A stretch of 64,000 bases of DNA from Piliocolobus tephrosceles. Its lineage: Eukaryota > Chordata > Mammalia > Primates > Cercopithecidae. The position numbers were made by a program, and so were the translations under genes. Below are positions 1 to 11,765 of this stretch, piece after piece. Location: positions 31,974,198 to 32,038,197 of the forward strand of contig NC_045444.1 in the NCBI RefSeq assembly GCF_002776525.5, read 5' to 3'. The notes beneath the pieces were generated by a model. The model was given only the letters and a program-made list of their open reading frames with translations, searched no databases and was not told the DNA's origin. The first letter of the stretch is position 1; every line of letters starts with the position of its first letter.

Positions 1-471
1 ACATGTTTCTCAGTCCAAAGGAAACAGCTATGGACAAAAGTTTAAAACACACACAGACACATACACACACACACACACAGACCAAGAAAGAGCAAAATAA
101 CCTAGAAATTTTGGATTTTGTTGGTAGTGCTGTTGCTTTTTTTTGGCTTTCATTTTGGACATGATGATTGTAATTTTTTGTGAAATAAATTTACGTCTTT
201 TTCAGTTGAATGGCAGAATAATGCATGAACGGGTCCATAATAAATATCAGCCATGGGTCATACAATCATACATATGAAACTATAAAGTTCCATAGGAGGA
301 AATGTTAAAATATTCTTCAAATATATATTTTTGAATATCAGGAAAATTTTGATTGTATGGACTCAATGATAGATGTAACTTTAGAAGCAACAGGAATGTG
401 TATTTCCCAAATTGTAACCAAGGATAACTTGCTACTTAATAAGAATCCGTGATAATTTCTCTACCTTGAGA
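1..471. other. Unique AT-rich flank, no gene
   Basis: This is non-repetitive AT-rich sequence apart from a short CA-dinucleotide tract at 46-79. I see no coding frame, RNA gene or recognisable transposon. Its right end (about 457-470) is the probable left copy of the target duplication of the L1 that follows. Confidence 0.6.
46..79. repeat. (CA)n microsatellite, interrupted
   Basis: A short dinucleotide CA run interrupted by single GA and TA units. It is a simple repeat with no sign of function. Confidence 0.9.
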
Positions 472-1967
472 AGAGGATCATCATGGTAGATGGGAGGCAG
501 GACTAGATTGCAGCTCTGGACAAAGCAGTTTGCAGAAGCTCGCATTGTGAATGTTAACTCCAGATCTAATGCAAGAACAAACCAGCAATCCCAAGAGGAC
601 CCACAGACCCTCTGAAAGAAGAAGACTGTTTCTGCAGGACCTGGGAGACACATCAAATACTGTGAGTGCCCCAACTGCAGAAGTGGGAAAGAGAGACCCT
701 CCTCTCCTAAACACACACCCACACTGGAGAAGCTGAAGGTCTGTATGTGAGAGAAGTTCCGACCTTACCTGAAACAGCCAATTTAGAGAGCCCAGCAAAA
801 TGCAGGAGTAGAGGAAGCAGCAGAGAGGCCCTGGGAACTCTCTGTGTCCCCTAGCAGATCACTCCTGCCTGGCACCACAGGGATCCATCAGGTGGGTGAC
901 CAGAGGTGCAGGTGGTAAAACTTCACTGGGAGAAGGAGAAGGAAATCTCTAGCTGAAATTTTTAGCAATTTGAATGGGATGAGTCGCCTCCTGGCCAGAA
1001 TTCAGGGGAGGGTGCAAATCTGGTGCACAGACTCCACAGGCAGGGAAAGAACCAAGCCCTTTTCTCTCGCAGTTGAGAGGTGGATAGCCTGGGACAATTT
1101 TTAAAGCCCATTATGCTCTCTACCTAAAAACAGACTCGGAACTGTTGGTGGAGCATGGTGGGAGTGAGACCAGCCCTTTGGTTTGCATGGAGCTGGGTGA
1201 GGCCTGTGACTGCTGACTTTCCTCCACTTCCCTGACAACCTGCATGACTCAGCAGAGGCAGACATAATCCTCCTAGATACACTACTCCAGTGACCTGGGA
1301 ATCTCACCCCATCACCAACAGCAGCTGCAGCAAGACCTTCCCAAAGACAATCTCAGCCCAGATACACCTGACCCCATCCCCACCTGATTATTCTTTCCTA
1401 TCCACCCTGGTAGCAGAAGACAAAGGGCATATAATCCTGGGAGTTCTAGGGCTTACCCACCACTGGTCCCTCTCCATATTACTACAGCTGATGCTTTCTG
1501 GAAAGCACCGCCTCCTGGCAGGAGGCCAACCAGCACAAAAATAGAGCATTAAACCACCAAAGCTAAAAATGCTCACAGAGTCCATTGCACCCTCCACCAC
1601 CTCCACCAAAATAGGCGCAAATATCCACGGCTGAGAGATGCATAGATGGTTCATATCACAGGACTCTGTGCAGACAACCCCCACTACCAGCCCAGAGGTG
1701 GGTAGACTCGTTGGGTGGCCAGGCCTAGAAGAGAGAAAACAATCACTGCAGTTCAGCTAACAGGAAGCCACATTCATAGAGAAAGGGGGAGAATACTACA
1801 TCAAGGGAACACCCTGTGGGACAAAAGAATCTGAACAACAGCCTTCAGCACTAGACTTTCCCTCTGACAGAGCTTGCCCAAATGAGAAGGAACCAGAAAA
1901 CCAACCCTGATAATATGACAAAACAAGGCTTTTCAACATCCCCAAGAATCACACTAGTTCACCAGCA
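472..1967 (+). promoter_or_regulatory. L1 5' UTR with former internal promoter
   Basis: About 1.5 kb precede ORF1 and are clearly GC-richer than the flanking DNA. In full-length L1 this segment carries the internal RNA polymerase II promoter. The opening resembles an L1 5' terminus ('atggtagatggg' followed by 'ggcaggactagattgcagct'). CpG content is low, as expected after long methylation-driven decay, and no intact promoter activity can be inferred. Short open frames on both strands here are chance. Confidence 0.7.
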
Positions 1968-2917
1968 ATGGATCCAAACCAAGAAGAAATCCCTGATTTA
2001 CTTGAAAAATAATTCAGGAGGTTAGTTATTAAGCTGATCAAGGAGGGACCAGAGAAAGGCAAAGCCCAAAGGAAGGAAATCCAAAAAATGATACAAGAAG
2101 TGAAGGGAGAAATATTCAAGGAAACAGATAGCTTAAAGAAAAAAAAAAAAAAAACATAAAAAATTCAGGAAACTTTGAACACACTTTTAGAAATGTGAAA
2201 CTCCCTGGAGAGTCCCAGAAATAGAACTGAACAAGTAGAAGAAAGGAATTCAGAGCTCAAAGGTAAGGTCTTTGAATTAAACCAATCCAATAAAGACAAA
2301 GAAAAAAAAAAAAAACAAGAAAATATGAACAAAGTCTCCAAGAAGTCTGGGATTATGTTTAATGACCAAACTTATGAATAATTGGTGTTCCTGAGGAAGA
2401 ACAGAATTCTTCCTCAGGCTTGGAAAACATTTTCAGGGGAATAATTGAGGAAAATTTCCCTGGCCTCGCTAGAGACCTTGACATCCAAATACAAGAAGCA
2501 CAAAGAACACCTGGAAAATTCATTGCAAAAAGATCTTCACCTAGGCACATTGTCATCAGGTTATCCAAAGTTAAGATGAAGAAAAGAACCTTAAGAACTG
2601 TGAGACAGAAGCACCAACTCACCTATAAAGGAAAACCTATCAGATTAATAGCAGATGTCTCTGCAGAAACCCTACAGGCTAGAAGGGAATGGATCCCTAT
2701 ATTCAGCCTCTTCAAACAAAACAGTTATCAGCCAAGAATTTTGTATCCAGTGAAACCAAGTATCATATGTGAAGGAAAAATACAGTCATTCTTAGACAAA
2801 CAAATGCTGAGGGAATTCGCCATTACCAAGCCACCACTACAAGAACTGCTAAAAGGAGCTCTAAATATTGAAACAAATCCTGGTAACAAATCAAAACAGT
2901 ACATCTTTAAAGAATAA
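1968..2917 (+). pseudogene. L1 ORF1 (RNA-binding protein) pseudogene
   Basis: ORF1 encodes the L1 nucleic-acid chaperone: a coiled-coil trimerisation domain, an RRM and a C-terminal domain. The ATG at 1968 begins with the residues MDPNQEEIPDLLEK and meets a TAA at codon 15 (2010-2012). An A-run at about 2139-2154 further breaks the coiled-coil part. From 2420 to 2917 a 165-codon frame stays open and holds the RRM and C-terminal domain. Recognisable pieces are GIIEENFPGLARDLDIQIQE, TYKGKPIRLIADVSAETLQA and LDKQMLREF. The reading frame ends at TAA 2915-2917. The conserved C-terminal half next to a destroyed N-terminus is typical neutral decay, and no function is inferred. Confidence 0.9.
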
Positions 2918-3002
2918 ATCACACAGGACCTATAAAACAAAAATATTTGTTAAAAAGCAAAAACATAAAACAAAAAACCAAAGTACACAGGCAACAAAAA
3001 GC

Positions 3003-6000
3003 ATGATGAATGCAACCATATCTCACATTTCAATACTAACATTGAATGTAAATGACCTAAATGCTCCACTTAAAAGATACAGAACTACAGAATGGATAAG
3101 AACTCACCAACCAATTATCTGCTGCCTTCAGGAGACTCACCTAACACATAAGGACTCACATAAGTTTAAAGTAAAGGGATGGAAAAAGGCATCTTACACA
3201 AATGAATACCAAAAGTTAGCAGGGGTAACTATTCTTATATAAGACAAAACAATTTTTAAGACCTCAGCAGTTAAAAGCGACAAAGAGGAACATTATATAA
3301 TGATAAAATGTCTTGTCCAACATGAAAATATCACAATCCTAAACCTATATGCACCTAACATTGGAGTTCCCGAATTTGTAAAACAATTACTAATAGACCT
3401 AAGAAATGAAATAGACAGCAACTCAATAATAGTGCGGGACTTCAATACACCACTGACAACACTAGATAGGCCATCAAGACAGAAAGTCAACAAACAATGG
3501 ATTTAAACTATATGTTGGAACAAATGGACTTAACAGGTATATACAGAACATTTCATCCAACAACAGCAGAATAAACATTCTGTTCAACAGTGTATAGAAC
3601 TTTCTCCAAGATAGGCCATATGATAGACCATAAAATGAGCCTCAGCAAATATAAGAAAATGGAAATTATATCAAGCACTCTCTCAGACCACAGTTGAATA
3701 AAATTGGAAATCAACTCTTAAAGGAACCTTCAGAATCATGCAAATACATGGAAATTAAATAACCTGCTCCCGAATGAGCATTGGGCCAAAAACAAAATCA
3801 AGATGGAAATTAGAAAATTCTTCAAACTGAATGGCAATAATGACAAAACCTATCAAAACTTCTGGGATAAAGCAAAGGCTAAGAGGAAAGTTCATAGCCC
3901 TAAACACCGACATCAAAAAGACCGAAAGTGCACAAACTGACATTCTGAGGTCACACCTCAAGGAACTAGAGAAACAAGAACAAACCAAACCCAGACTTAG
4001 GAGAATAAAGGAAATCACCAAGATCAAAGCAGAACTAAATGAAATTGAAAAATACAAAAGACAAATGAAACCAAAAGCTGGTTCTTTAAAAACATAAATA
4101 AAATTGATAGACCATTAGCAAGATAAACCAAAAAAGGAAGAGAGAAAATCCAAATAACCTCACTAGAAATGAAACAGGAGATACTACAACTGACACAACT
4201 GAAATACAAAAGATCACTCATGGCTACTATGAACACCTTTATGCACATAAGCTAGAAAACCTAGAGGAGATGGATAAATTCCAAGAAAAATACAAGCCTC
4301 CTAGCTTAAATCAGGAAGAATTAGATACCCTGAACAGACCACTGAAATGGTAATTAAAAAATTTCCAACAGAAAAAGTCCAGGACCAGAGAGATTCACAG
4401 CAGAATTCTACTAGACATTCAAAGAAGAATTGGTGCCAATATTTTCAAAACTATTCTATGAGATGGATAAAGAAAGAATCCCCCTAATTCATTTTATGAA
4501 GCCAGAATCATCCTGAAACCAAAACCAGGAAAGGATGTAACCAAAAAAGAAAACTACAGACCAATATCCTTGATGACCATTGATGCTAAAATCCTTAACA
4601 AAATATTAGCTAACATAATCCAACAATAATCAAAAAGATAATCCACCATGATCAAGTGAGTTTCATACCAGGGATGTAGGGAAGGTTTAACACATGCAAG
4701 TTCATAAATGTGGTACACTACATAAATAAAATTAAAAACAAAAGTCACATGATCATCTCCATAGATGCAGAAAAAGCATTTGACAAAATCCAGCTTCGCT
4801 TCATGATTAAAACTCTCAGGAAAATCAAAATTTAAGGGACACAGTTTAATATAATAAAAGCCATCTATGACAAACCCACAGCCAACAGAATAATGAATGG
4901 AGAAAAGTTGAAAGCATTACCTCTGAGAACTGGAACAAGACAACTATGCCCACCTCCACCACTCCTCTTCAACACTGTACTGGAAGTCCTAGCCAGAGCA
5001 ATCAGACAAGAGAAATAAATAAAGTGTATGCAAATTGGTAAGGAGGAAGTCAAACTGTCACTGTTTGATGATGATTTGATCATATACCTTGAAAACCCTA
5101 AGGACTCCTCTAGAAAGCTCCTAGAGCTGATGCAAGAGTTCAGCAAAGTTTCCAGATGCAATATTAATATACACAAATTAGTAGCTCTTCTATGCACCAA
5201 CAGCGACCAAGCAGAGAATCAAATCAAGAATTCAATTCCTTTTACAATAGCTGCAAAAAAAGTAAAATACTTAAGAATATACCTAACCAAGGAGTTGAAA
5301 GACCTCTACAGGGAAAACAACAAAGCATTGCTGAAAGAAATCATAGATGACACAAACAAATGGAAACACATCCCATACTCATGGATAGGTAGAATCAATA
5401 TTGTGAAAATGACCATACTGCCAAAAGCAATCTGCAAATTCAATGCAATCCCCATCAAAATACCACAATCATTCTTCATATAATTAGAAAAAAAATTAAT
5501 TCATATGGAAACAAAAAAGAGCCTGTATAGTCAAAGCAAGACTAAGCAAAAGAACATATCTGGAGGCATCACACAACCTGATTTCAAACTATACTTTAAG
5601 GGCATAGTAACCAGAACAGCATGATACTGGTATAGAAATAGGCACATAGACCAATAGAACAGAATAGAGAACTCAGAAATAAACCCAAATACTTATAGCC
5701 AACTGATCTTTGACAAAGCAAACAAAAACTATAAAGTGGGGACAGGACACCCTTTTCAACAAATCGTGCCAGGATAATTGGCTAGCCACATGTAGCAGAA
5801 CGAAACTGTATCCTCATCACTCACCTTATACAAAAATCAACTCAAGATGGATTAAGGACTTAAACTTAATACCTGAAACTATAAAAATTCTAGAAGAAAA
5901 CATTGGAAAAGCCCTTCTAGACATTGGCTTAGGCAAAGATTTCATGATGAAGAGCCCCAAAGCAAATACAATAAACACAAAGATAAATAGCTGCGACCTA

Positions 6001-6930
6001 ATTAAACTAAAGAGCTTTTGCATGGCAAAAGGAACAGTCAGCAGAGTAAAGAGACAACCTACAGGGTGGGAGATAATCTTCACAGTCTATACATCTCACA
6101 AAGGACTAATATCCAGAATCCACAACAGACTCAAACAAATCAGTAAGGAAAAAAACAAACACTCCCATCAAAAAGTGGGCTAAGGACATGAATAGACAAT
6201 TCTCAAAAGAAGACATAAAAATAGCCAACAAATACATGAAAAAAATGCTCAACATCAGTAATGATCAGGGAAATGCAAATCAAAGCCACAATGCCATACC
6301 TCCTTACTCCTGCAAGAATGGCCATAATCAAAAAATGGTAGACGTTGGCATGGATGTGGTGAACAGGGAACACTTCCACACCGCTGGTGGGAATGTAAAC
6401 TAGTATAGCTGCTATGGAAAACAGTGTGGAGATTCCTTAAAGAATTAAAAATAGAACTGCCATTTGATCCAGCAATCCCACTACTGGGTATCTACCCAGA
6501 GGAAAATAAGTCATTATTTGGAAAAGATATTTGCACACACTTGTTTATAGTGGCACAATTCACAACAGCAAAATCGTGGAATCAACCCAAATGCCCATCA
6601 ATCAATAAGTGGATAAAGAAACTGTGATATATATTATATATAATATGATAATTATATAATTATAATTATATAATAATATATAATATATAAATTAGAATAA
6701 TTAATAATATAAACAATAATAGAATGATTAATAATAAATAATATATAAATATTACTTATTATATAATTATTATATTAGCTATATATATGATGGAATACTA
6801 CACAGCCATAAAAAGGAGTGAATTAAAATGTTAATTTGCAGTGACCTGGATGAAATTGGAGACTATTATTCTAAGTGAGGTAACGCAGGAATGAAAAGCC
6901 AAACATCGTATGTTCTTACCGATATGTGGG
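3003..6930 (+). pseudogene. L1 ORF2 (endonuclease-reverse transcriptase) pseudogene
   Basis: ORF2 normally encodes an AP-like endonuclease, a reverse transcriptase and a cysteine-rich C-terminus, the enzymes for target-primed reverse transcription. The probable start is one of two tandem ATGs at 3003/3006. Endonuclease remnants include QETHLT and NLYAPN, broken by stops at 3240-3242 and about 3504-3506. The reverse transcriptase fragment at 5028-5483 keeps LSLFDDDLIIYLENP. The catalytic pair is present, but the residue before it is Asp rather than the usual Ala of the FADD motif. The fragments at 3003, 3300, 3831 and 5028 share one frame. Those at 5710, 6188 and 6424 do not, so at least two net frameshifts occurred. 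An AT-rich tract of about 150 bp interrupts the 3' end. The element is dead. Confidence 0.9.
6627..6788 (+). repeat. AT-rich low-complexity expansion inside L1 ORF2
   Basis: Almost pure A/T sequence built from TATA, ATAATT and TAATAA-like units. It lies between the ORF2 text ending 'aagtggataaagaaactgtg' and the text resuming 'gatggaatactacacagcc'. In L1 relatives these two are separated by only a short TATATA stretch, so this is a local expansion. Confidence 0.85.
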
Positions 6931-7167
6931 AGCTAAGCTATGAGGACCCAAAGGCATAAGAATGATACAATGGAATTGGGGGACTTGGGGGGAAGAGTGG
7001 GAGGGAACAATGGATAAAAGACTACAAACATGGTACAGTGTATACTGCTCAGGTTATGGGTGCACCAAAATCTCACAAATCACCACTAAAGAACTTACTC
7101 ATGTAACCAAACACCACCTGTACCCCAACAAGTTATGGAAATAATTAAATTTTTTTCTCTAACTTAT

Positions 7168-8810
7168 AATTGTTGCCATTGTATTTAAATCCCAACAACA
7201 CTTAAAATCTAAATCTATCCCACGAGACTTGTGTGTGGTGTGCATGTTGGCTTTTTCCCATCTAAAAGACAAATTATTCTTACAAATCCAAGTTAGAGAG
7301 TACAGACTTTACATATTATGTATGACTTGATTTGATATTTGGCAATTGTCCATCAGTAGCTATTCTGACTTGTCCCAGTCCCATTTCATCCCAGATTTTT
7401 AACAGTGATGTGGAAAAAAATGTTTCATGAGGTGCATTGAGATAACAGTTTTCACTTTCTTAAAACTAAAAAAAAAAAAGAAAAAGAAAGAAGAAGAAGA
7501 AAAAAAAAAACCCAAGGCACACTTGAGATTTCACAGGACGATAGCATTGGTCATAACATGAGCTCATAGTTTCTCCTAAATGTAAGCAATACATATGATG
7601 ACTGGCTTGGATACCATTTTTTTAAAAGAAGAGATAACATTTGATTGAACTTTGGATCAGATTTCAAACCAATCTGACTTATCCCTCTGAAGAAAAAAAT
7701 CTGACTCAAGGGGAAGAATTTTGTTTAATTATCAAGCACTTATGTCAAGGGAAAATTATTATGAAAAATTCGAACCTTTTTCTAAAGTTCACCATGAGGC
7801 TACGGTTGTAACAGGAAGAAAATATTAGTGACTTGAAGCTCAATTTACTTAGTTTTCACTTTGCTGGGAATATGTGACGAAAGTTGAGACATTTGTTACC
7901 CTTTCAACAACAACAAAAAAAATGAGGTGCTGGCTTTTTGCCCCCATTTGGGCACCCATAGATGGAAAAAAGGAAAAGAATTTTGAATCAGAGCCACAAC
8001 ATGTAAATGTGTTTTTCTTCTTCCCTTTTTGGTTAGTGGCCCTCAGGCATCAAAAGCATAAGGTATCTCGGTGTCTTCTTTTCACAGCATGAAAGTCAGT
8101 AAAGCTTTCAACAATCTCCTGTCCATAATAGCTTTCTTTTCCTGTGAGTGTGTATGTATAAAATTCCGCACCACCCCCCTCAAGCCCCAAAGTAGCCATT
8201 AAAAGTAACCATCGTCTATCCAGTTACAGAAGCAGAACAGAAAAGAGCTGAAGAGAACTGTGAGTTGTTGGTATGGAGCCAGGAATCCAAGTCTGATTTT
8301 CAGCATCTATTTCTTGAATTAAAAAGAAAATATCCCAACGTAATTGCAGCTTAAGAGGACTTCTCAAAGCACAGCATACTTGTATGAGAAGAGGAAGAAA
8401 TGTATGTAAAATGAACAAAGGACTGACTTGATTCTAATATTTTAAGGACTAACAAAGAAAATAGCATTTAAAAGCTCCATGTTCAGCATGAGTAAACCTT
8501 TCAAATTAAAGTTTCACAACATTGCTGATGTTTCTACACCTGCCTCAGAACTGGTTAAGCATGCTGATTTAAAGTAAACTCTTTAACTACCTTCAAGTTG
8601 GCTCTTCTAGACCAAATGAATATCCAGTCATCCAAATTACCAACCCTCAAGCGTAAGATGGAATTTGAGGGCAAAGGATGCTTGTTTTTTTATGCTAAAT
8701 TTACAATCTTGCAAAGTATATCTTATGTGGGCTTCCCATCTACGAAGTCCATTTGTTCTAGAGCATGATATGGCAGATGTAATCTTACTGGATTTTTTTT
8801 TGCTTAGTTT
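7168..8810. other. Unique sequence with A-rich patch; no gene seen
   Basis: No recognisable transposon or coding frame. An A/G-rich low-complexity patch lies at 7462-7510. Short frames here are AT-rich chance frames. Confidence 0.5.
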
Positions 8811-8884
8811 GTGTATATATGTACATACATATGTATGTGTGTGTGTGTACACATATACATATATATATATATTTTTTTTTTTTT
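8811..8884. repeat. Compound TA/TG/CA microsatellite with T-run
   Basis: Alternating purine-pyrimidine units (TATA, CATA, TGTG, ACACATA, then TATATATA) ending in a run of T. It is a simple repeat. The apparent short proteins across it are translations of the repeat. Confidence 0.9.
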
Positions 8885-8970
8885 CACCTTTTCCTGGTCC
8901 GATCCTTCTACTACTGACAAATATAACACTGTCTTGAGCATTCTGGCTAAAATGTGTAAAGAAACAAGGT

Positions 8971-9287
8971 TTGATTTCTGTTCTTTTTTTTTTTTTTTTG
9001 GAGGCTTGCTCTTCTTGCCCAGGCTAGAGTGCAGTGGCCAGTGGCGCAATCTTGGCTAACAGCAACCTCCACCTCCTGGGTTCAAGCAATTTTCCTGCCT
9101 CAGCCTCCCAAGTAGCTGGGATTACAGGCGTCCACCACCATGTTCAGCTAAAATTTTTTTTGTATTTTTAGTAGAGACGTAATTTCACCATGTTGTCCAG
9201 GCTGGTGTCGTCCTCCTGACCTCGTGATGTGCTCATCTCAGCCTCCCAAAGTGCTGGAATTAGAGGTGTGAGCCACCATGCCCTGCT
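8971..9287 (-). mobile_element. Alu SINE (AluSc/Y-like), complete, antisense
   Basis: A complete dimeric Alu in reverse orientation. A T-rich tail complement at 8971-8999 is followed by the reverse complement of both monomers, separated by the middle A-rich linker seen as a T-run near 9155. The 'cctgacctcgtgat' variant is more like AluSc/Y than AluSx. The direct repeat 'gaaacaaggt' (8961-8970 and 9288-9297) flanks it exactly, marking the target duplication. Alu is transcribed by Pol III and mobilised by L1 proteins. No intact A/B box function is inferred. Confidence 0.95.
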
Positions 9288-9297
9288 GAAACAAGGT

Positions 9298-10608
9298 ACT
9301 TTAAAACTATGTTCATGTATAATAGGAAATGATCTTAAATTTACAGAGTATTTTTACTTATTGAACCTGCTACTTGATAATAAAAGAGGAGCAGAAAATC
9401 GATTTGTTGAGCATGAATCCATGCCTGCAAAAGAGAGTTTATAAAGTAATTTTTCATTAGGAATTATGGCAAAAATGTAAGTTTTTCTATTATATTTGTG
9501 CCACCATTTAAAATGCCATTACAGTGAATTGCTTTAAATCCAACTGTTCTTTAAAAGGACTTCACTTAACATTTCTTTTAACAACTGTCAAAAAATGAAG
9601 TAAAACCAGATCACCCTGTAGACACAAATCTACTAAAACCCAGAAACGTCTCATCAAAGACTGAATTCATGTTATACTCAAGTGCTAAAGATATCTCCAA
9701 TATATATAATTATTCCCTCAAAGTTCTATGATAAATAAAAACACTGCAAACAGCTACATTCCAGTTTTATTGGCTAACCAGACATATTTCTAGTACAATG
9801 TCTTGAAGAGAATAAGGTTGAGGTAAGGTTAAAACAAATTAGAACAAATCCTTAAAACCAACATTTCTTGTATCCATATGCCAATTATAAAGTTAAGGAA
9901 TCTTCTTAGAGAGTTGAAGTGTAAAAGTTCAGAAAAGGAACAAAGTCCGGGAGAAATTAAAAAGCCACCAAGAGAAAGAGGAAGAGGCGAAGACAAAATA
10001 GAAAAGTCTAAAAGGAAAGGATGTTCTGAAATATGTTGCATTCACTTAGAACTGGGCCAAATACCTATAAAAGCAAAAGAAAATGAGAAGGTAATTTGCC
10101 ACTGTTCCCCATGGCAAGGATTATTGATGGTAGTTGCTTCAACAAATTTCAAAAGCTATTATTTTTATTCAATTACTTTCTGATGTTTGGTAATGGTGTG
10201 GTTTAGTCATATGAACAGTCACCTTTTCCTAATAACGCTTTAAACGTAATTTTATCAGTTTATTCAATTGGGGAATGAACTGACCACTTCTTTGGTTAGA
10301 AAAAATATATAGAATGAAAATAAAGCATTTTAATTTTTGTTTAAGTATTTTCTCCATAGAAAAATGCACGGGTTTTGGAAAATGTAAACATATGAGTTAC
10401 ATTTTAAATTGTAAAATCACATATACGCACAACTTTCTGCTTCCTAATTAGAAATAATTTTATGGGTTTTTCTCCTGAGTTGACACCAGTTCCTCTTCTT
10501 TGCTGTATATTAATGGTAAATCTTGACTGCCCAAGGAAAGAGCAAAAGACCATGCTGAATGCAACCTTGTGTCGGAGTCTACTTGTCCCAACTTGTGTAC
10601 AGTCAGGA
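9298..10608. other. Unique sequence; one 101-codon open frame of doubtful meaning
   Basis: No transposon recognised. A + strand frame of 101 codons at 9878-10183 has a Lys/Glu/Arg-rich N-terminal half and an unrelated C-terminus. It shows no domain, no splice context and no similarity I recognise, and the base composition is like the surroundings. I treat it as a chance frame. Confidence 0.5.
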
Positions 10609-10945
10609 TGCCTTAGTCAGTTCAGTCAGCTATAAAATGTACTTTATACTGGATAATTTATAAACAACAGTCATTTGATTCTCATAGTTCTGGAAGCTAG
10701 GAAATCCAAGATTAAGGCACTAGCAAATTTGGTGTCTGATAAGTGCCTGCCCTCTGCTTCATGAATGGTGCCTTTTGGCTGCAAACTCAGGTGAGAGAAG
10801 CAACAAAAAAGCTCCCTCATGCTTCTTTTATAAGAGCTCTGATCCAATTCCTGAAGGCCAAATCACCTCCCCAAATCCCACATCACATTGGGTATTAGGT
10901 TCTAACATATGATTTTGAGGGGAATGCCAACATTCGGAACAAAGG
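10609..10945 (-). mobile_element. MaLR LTR (MLT1/MST type), solo, antisense
   Basis: This aligns in reverse to the mammalian MaLR LTR pattern. 'tactggataatttataaa' corresponds to the LTR 3' end ('tttataaattacccag' in sense). It continues through 'catagttctggaagctagga' and 'caaatcacctcccca' to the LTR 5' end near 10945 (gaggggaatgccaacattc). The length of about 340 bp is close to that of a complete solo LTR. It is heavily diverged and I see no internal sequence beside it. The subfamily is not assigned. Confidence 0.75.
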
Positions 10946-11159
10946 AAATTAGAGATCTTAGAGGTATGGCTCTGAATCCTTGAGTCTGATTTTAAATAAT
11001 AATTCAGATTTTACACATTCACATGTATGTTGCCTTCTTAAAAAGTGAAGTTATGAGTTTATGCATCTCATTTCTTTCCAATCATTTTGCTATTGATCAA
11101 ATATGTCAGTACCTTCTTAAGGAATTGACTTATACCTGAGACGGAATTAATGCCAGAAA

Positions 11160-11290
11160 CTGCATTCTAAGTGATTATCATAATGGGTATTTTTTTTTTT
11201 TTTTCAGATAAAGAAACTGAGACACCAAGAGGTAAAACCTGTGATTTTTTCACTCTGTAAGACTGAGTAAACACTGGAGACAACACAACT
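11160..11290 (+). mobile_element. MIR SINE fragment
   Basis: The text 'cagataaagaaactgagac' followed by 'accaagaggtaaaacctg' matches the conserved MIR core (a CAGATGAGGAAACTGAGGC-like block followed by an AGAGGTTAAG-like block). The preceding T-run (11190-11204) has expanded. Only the core region is recognisable. Confidence 0.6.
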
Positions 11291-11644
11291 GTGTGACAGA
11301 GGGAAAGAACAAGAGAAAAGGTTATAAACAAGATCACAAGATATTTCCAAATGAAGTTGTATTTTTTGTAACCCATGATTGTACTCACTATACTTGAAAT
11401 AACTATATTGAAGGTCAATCCTGTCTCAATTTTGTGCAATTCGTGTATCTTTAAAAAATCAGTATCACTTCTTTATAGTCCCACCTATTCAAGGATCAAC
11501 TTGACAGGAGTCATATATTTTTACTGTATCTGCAAATGAAATGTAACAAATCCCAGTAATTTCAAAACAAAATAAAATCCTCAAAACAAACCAACATTAC
11601 TATTTTCTCCACACCCAGTAAACCATGTGTTTAAATTTAGGTTC
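11291..11644. other. Unique sequence; nothing recognised
   Basis: AT-rich sequence with no transposon, RNA gene or meaningful frame that I can support. Confidence 0.5.
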
Positions 11645-11702
11645 ATATATATGTGTGTGTGTGTGTGTATGTGTGTGTGTGTGCATGTATGTGTATACAT
11701 AT
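11645..11702. repeat. (TG)n/(TA)n microsatellite
   Basis: TATATATG followed by two TG runs with TATG interruptions. Cys/Val-rich translations across it are artefacts. Confidence 0.95.
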
Positions 11703-11720
11703 TTTTTTGATTATTTTTAA

Positions 11721-11765
11721 TTTCTTTTTTTTTAGATGGAGGTCATACTATGTTGCCCAGGCTTG
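11721..11765 (-). mobile_element. Short Alu 3'-end fragment, antisense
   Basis: A T-run followed by 'agatggaggtcatactatg' and 'ttgcccaggctt' reads as the reverse complement of an Alu 3' terminus (poly-A, then the GAGACNGGGTCTC-like block, then the TTGCCCAGGCT block). Only about 45 bp is present, consistent with a severely 5'-truncated insertion. It sits directly after a TG microsatellite. Confidence 0.55.

Larger units (their letters stand above)
472..7153 (+). mobile_element. Near full-length LINE-1, L1PB/late-L1PA-like, inactive
   Basis: This is a LINE-1 retrotransposon in sense orientation. A GC-richer 5' UTR (about 472-1967) is followed by decayed ORF1 (1968-2917), a short inter-ORF spacer, decayed ORF2 (3003 to about 6930) and a short 3' UTR ending in an A-rich tail near 7145. 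The 3' UTR phrase 'gggtgcaccaaaatctca' and the 5' UTR phrase 'ggcaggactagattgcagct' are those I associate with older primate L1 (L1PB or the oldest L1PA), not the young L1PA1-7 group. Both ORFs carry stops and frameshifts, so the element cannot move. Imperfect flanking duplications (457-470 and 7154-7167) suggest both ends are nearly intact. The subfamily is my recollection of family consensus and needs a RepeatMasker run. Confidence 0.9.

Noticed and set aside
5028..5483. Reverse transcriptase frame as a domesticated gene
   Set aside because: It is collinear with a decayed L1 ORF2, with upstream stops and frameshifts, and there is no sign of an independent start or promoter.
8984..9287. Short frames in Alu elements that could look like exonised peptides
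   Set aside because: Antisense Alu frames of this kind are common artefacts, and no splice evidence is visible.
9878..10183. 101-codon + strand frame with basic/acidic N-terminal half
   Set aside because: No domain, no splice or promoter context, and local base composition unchanged. Frames of this size are expected by chance in 64 kb.
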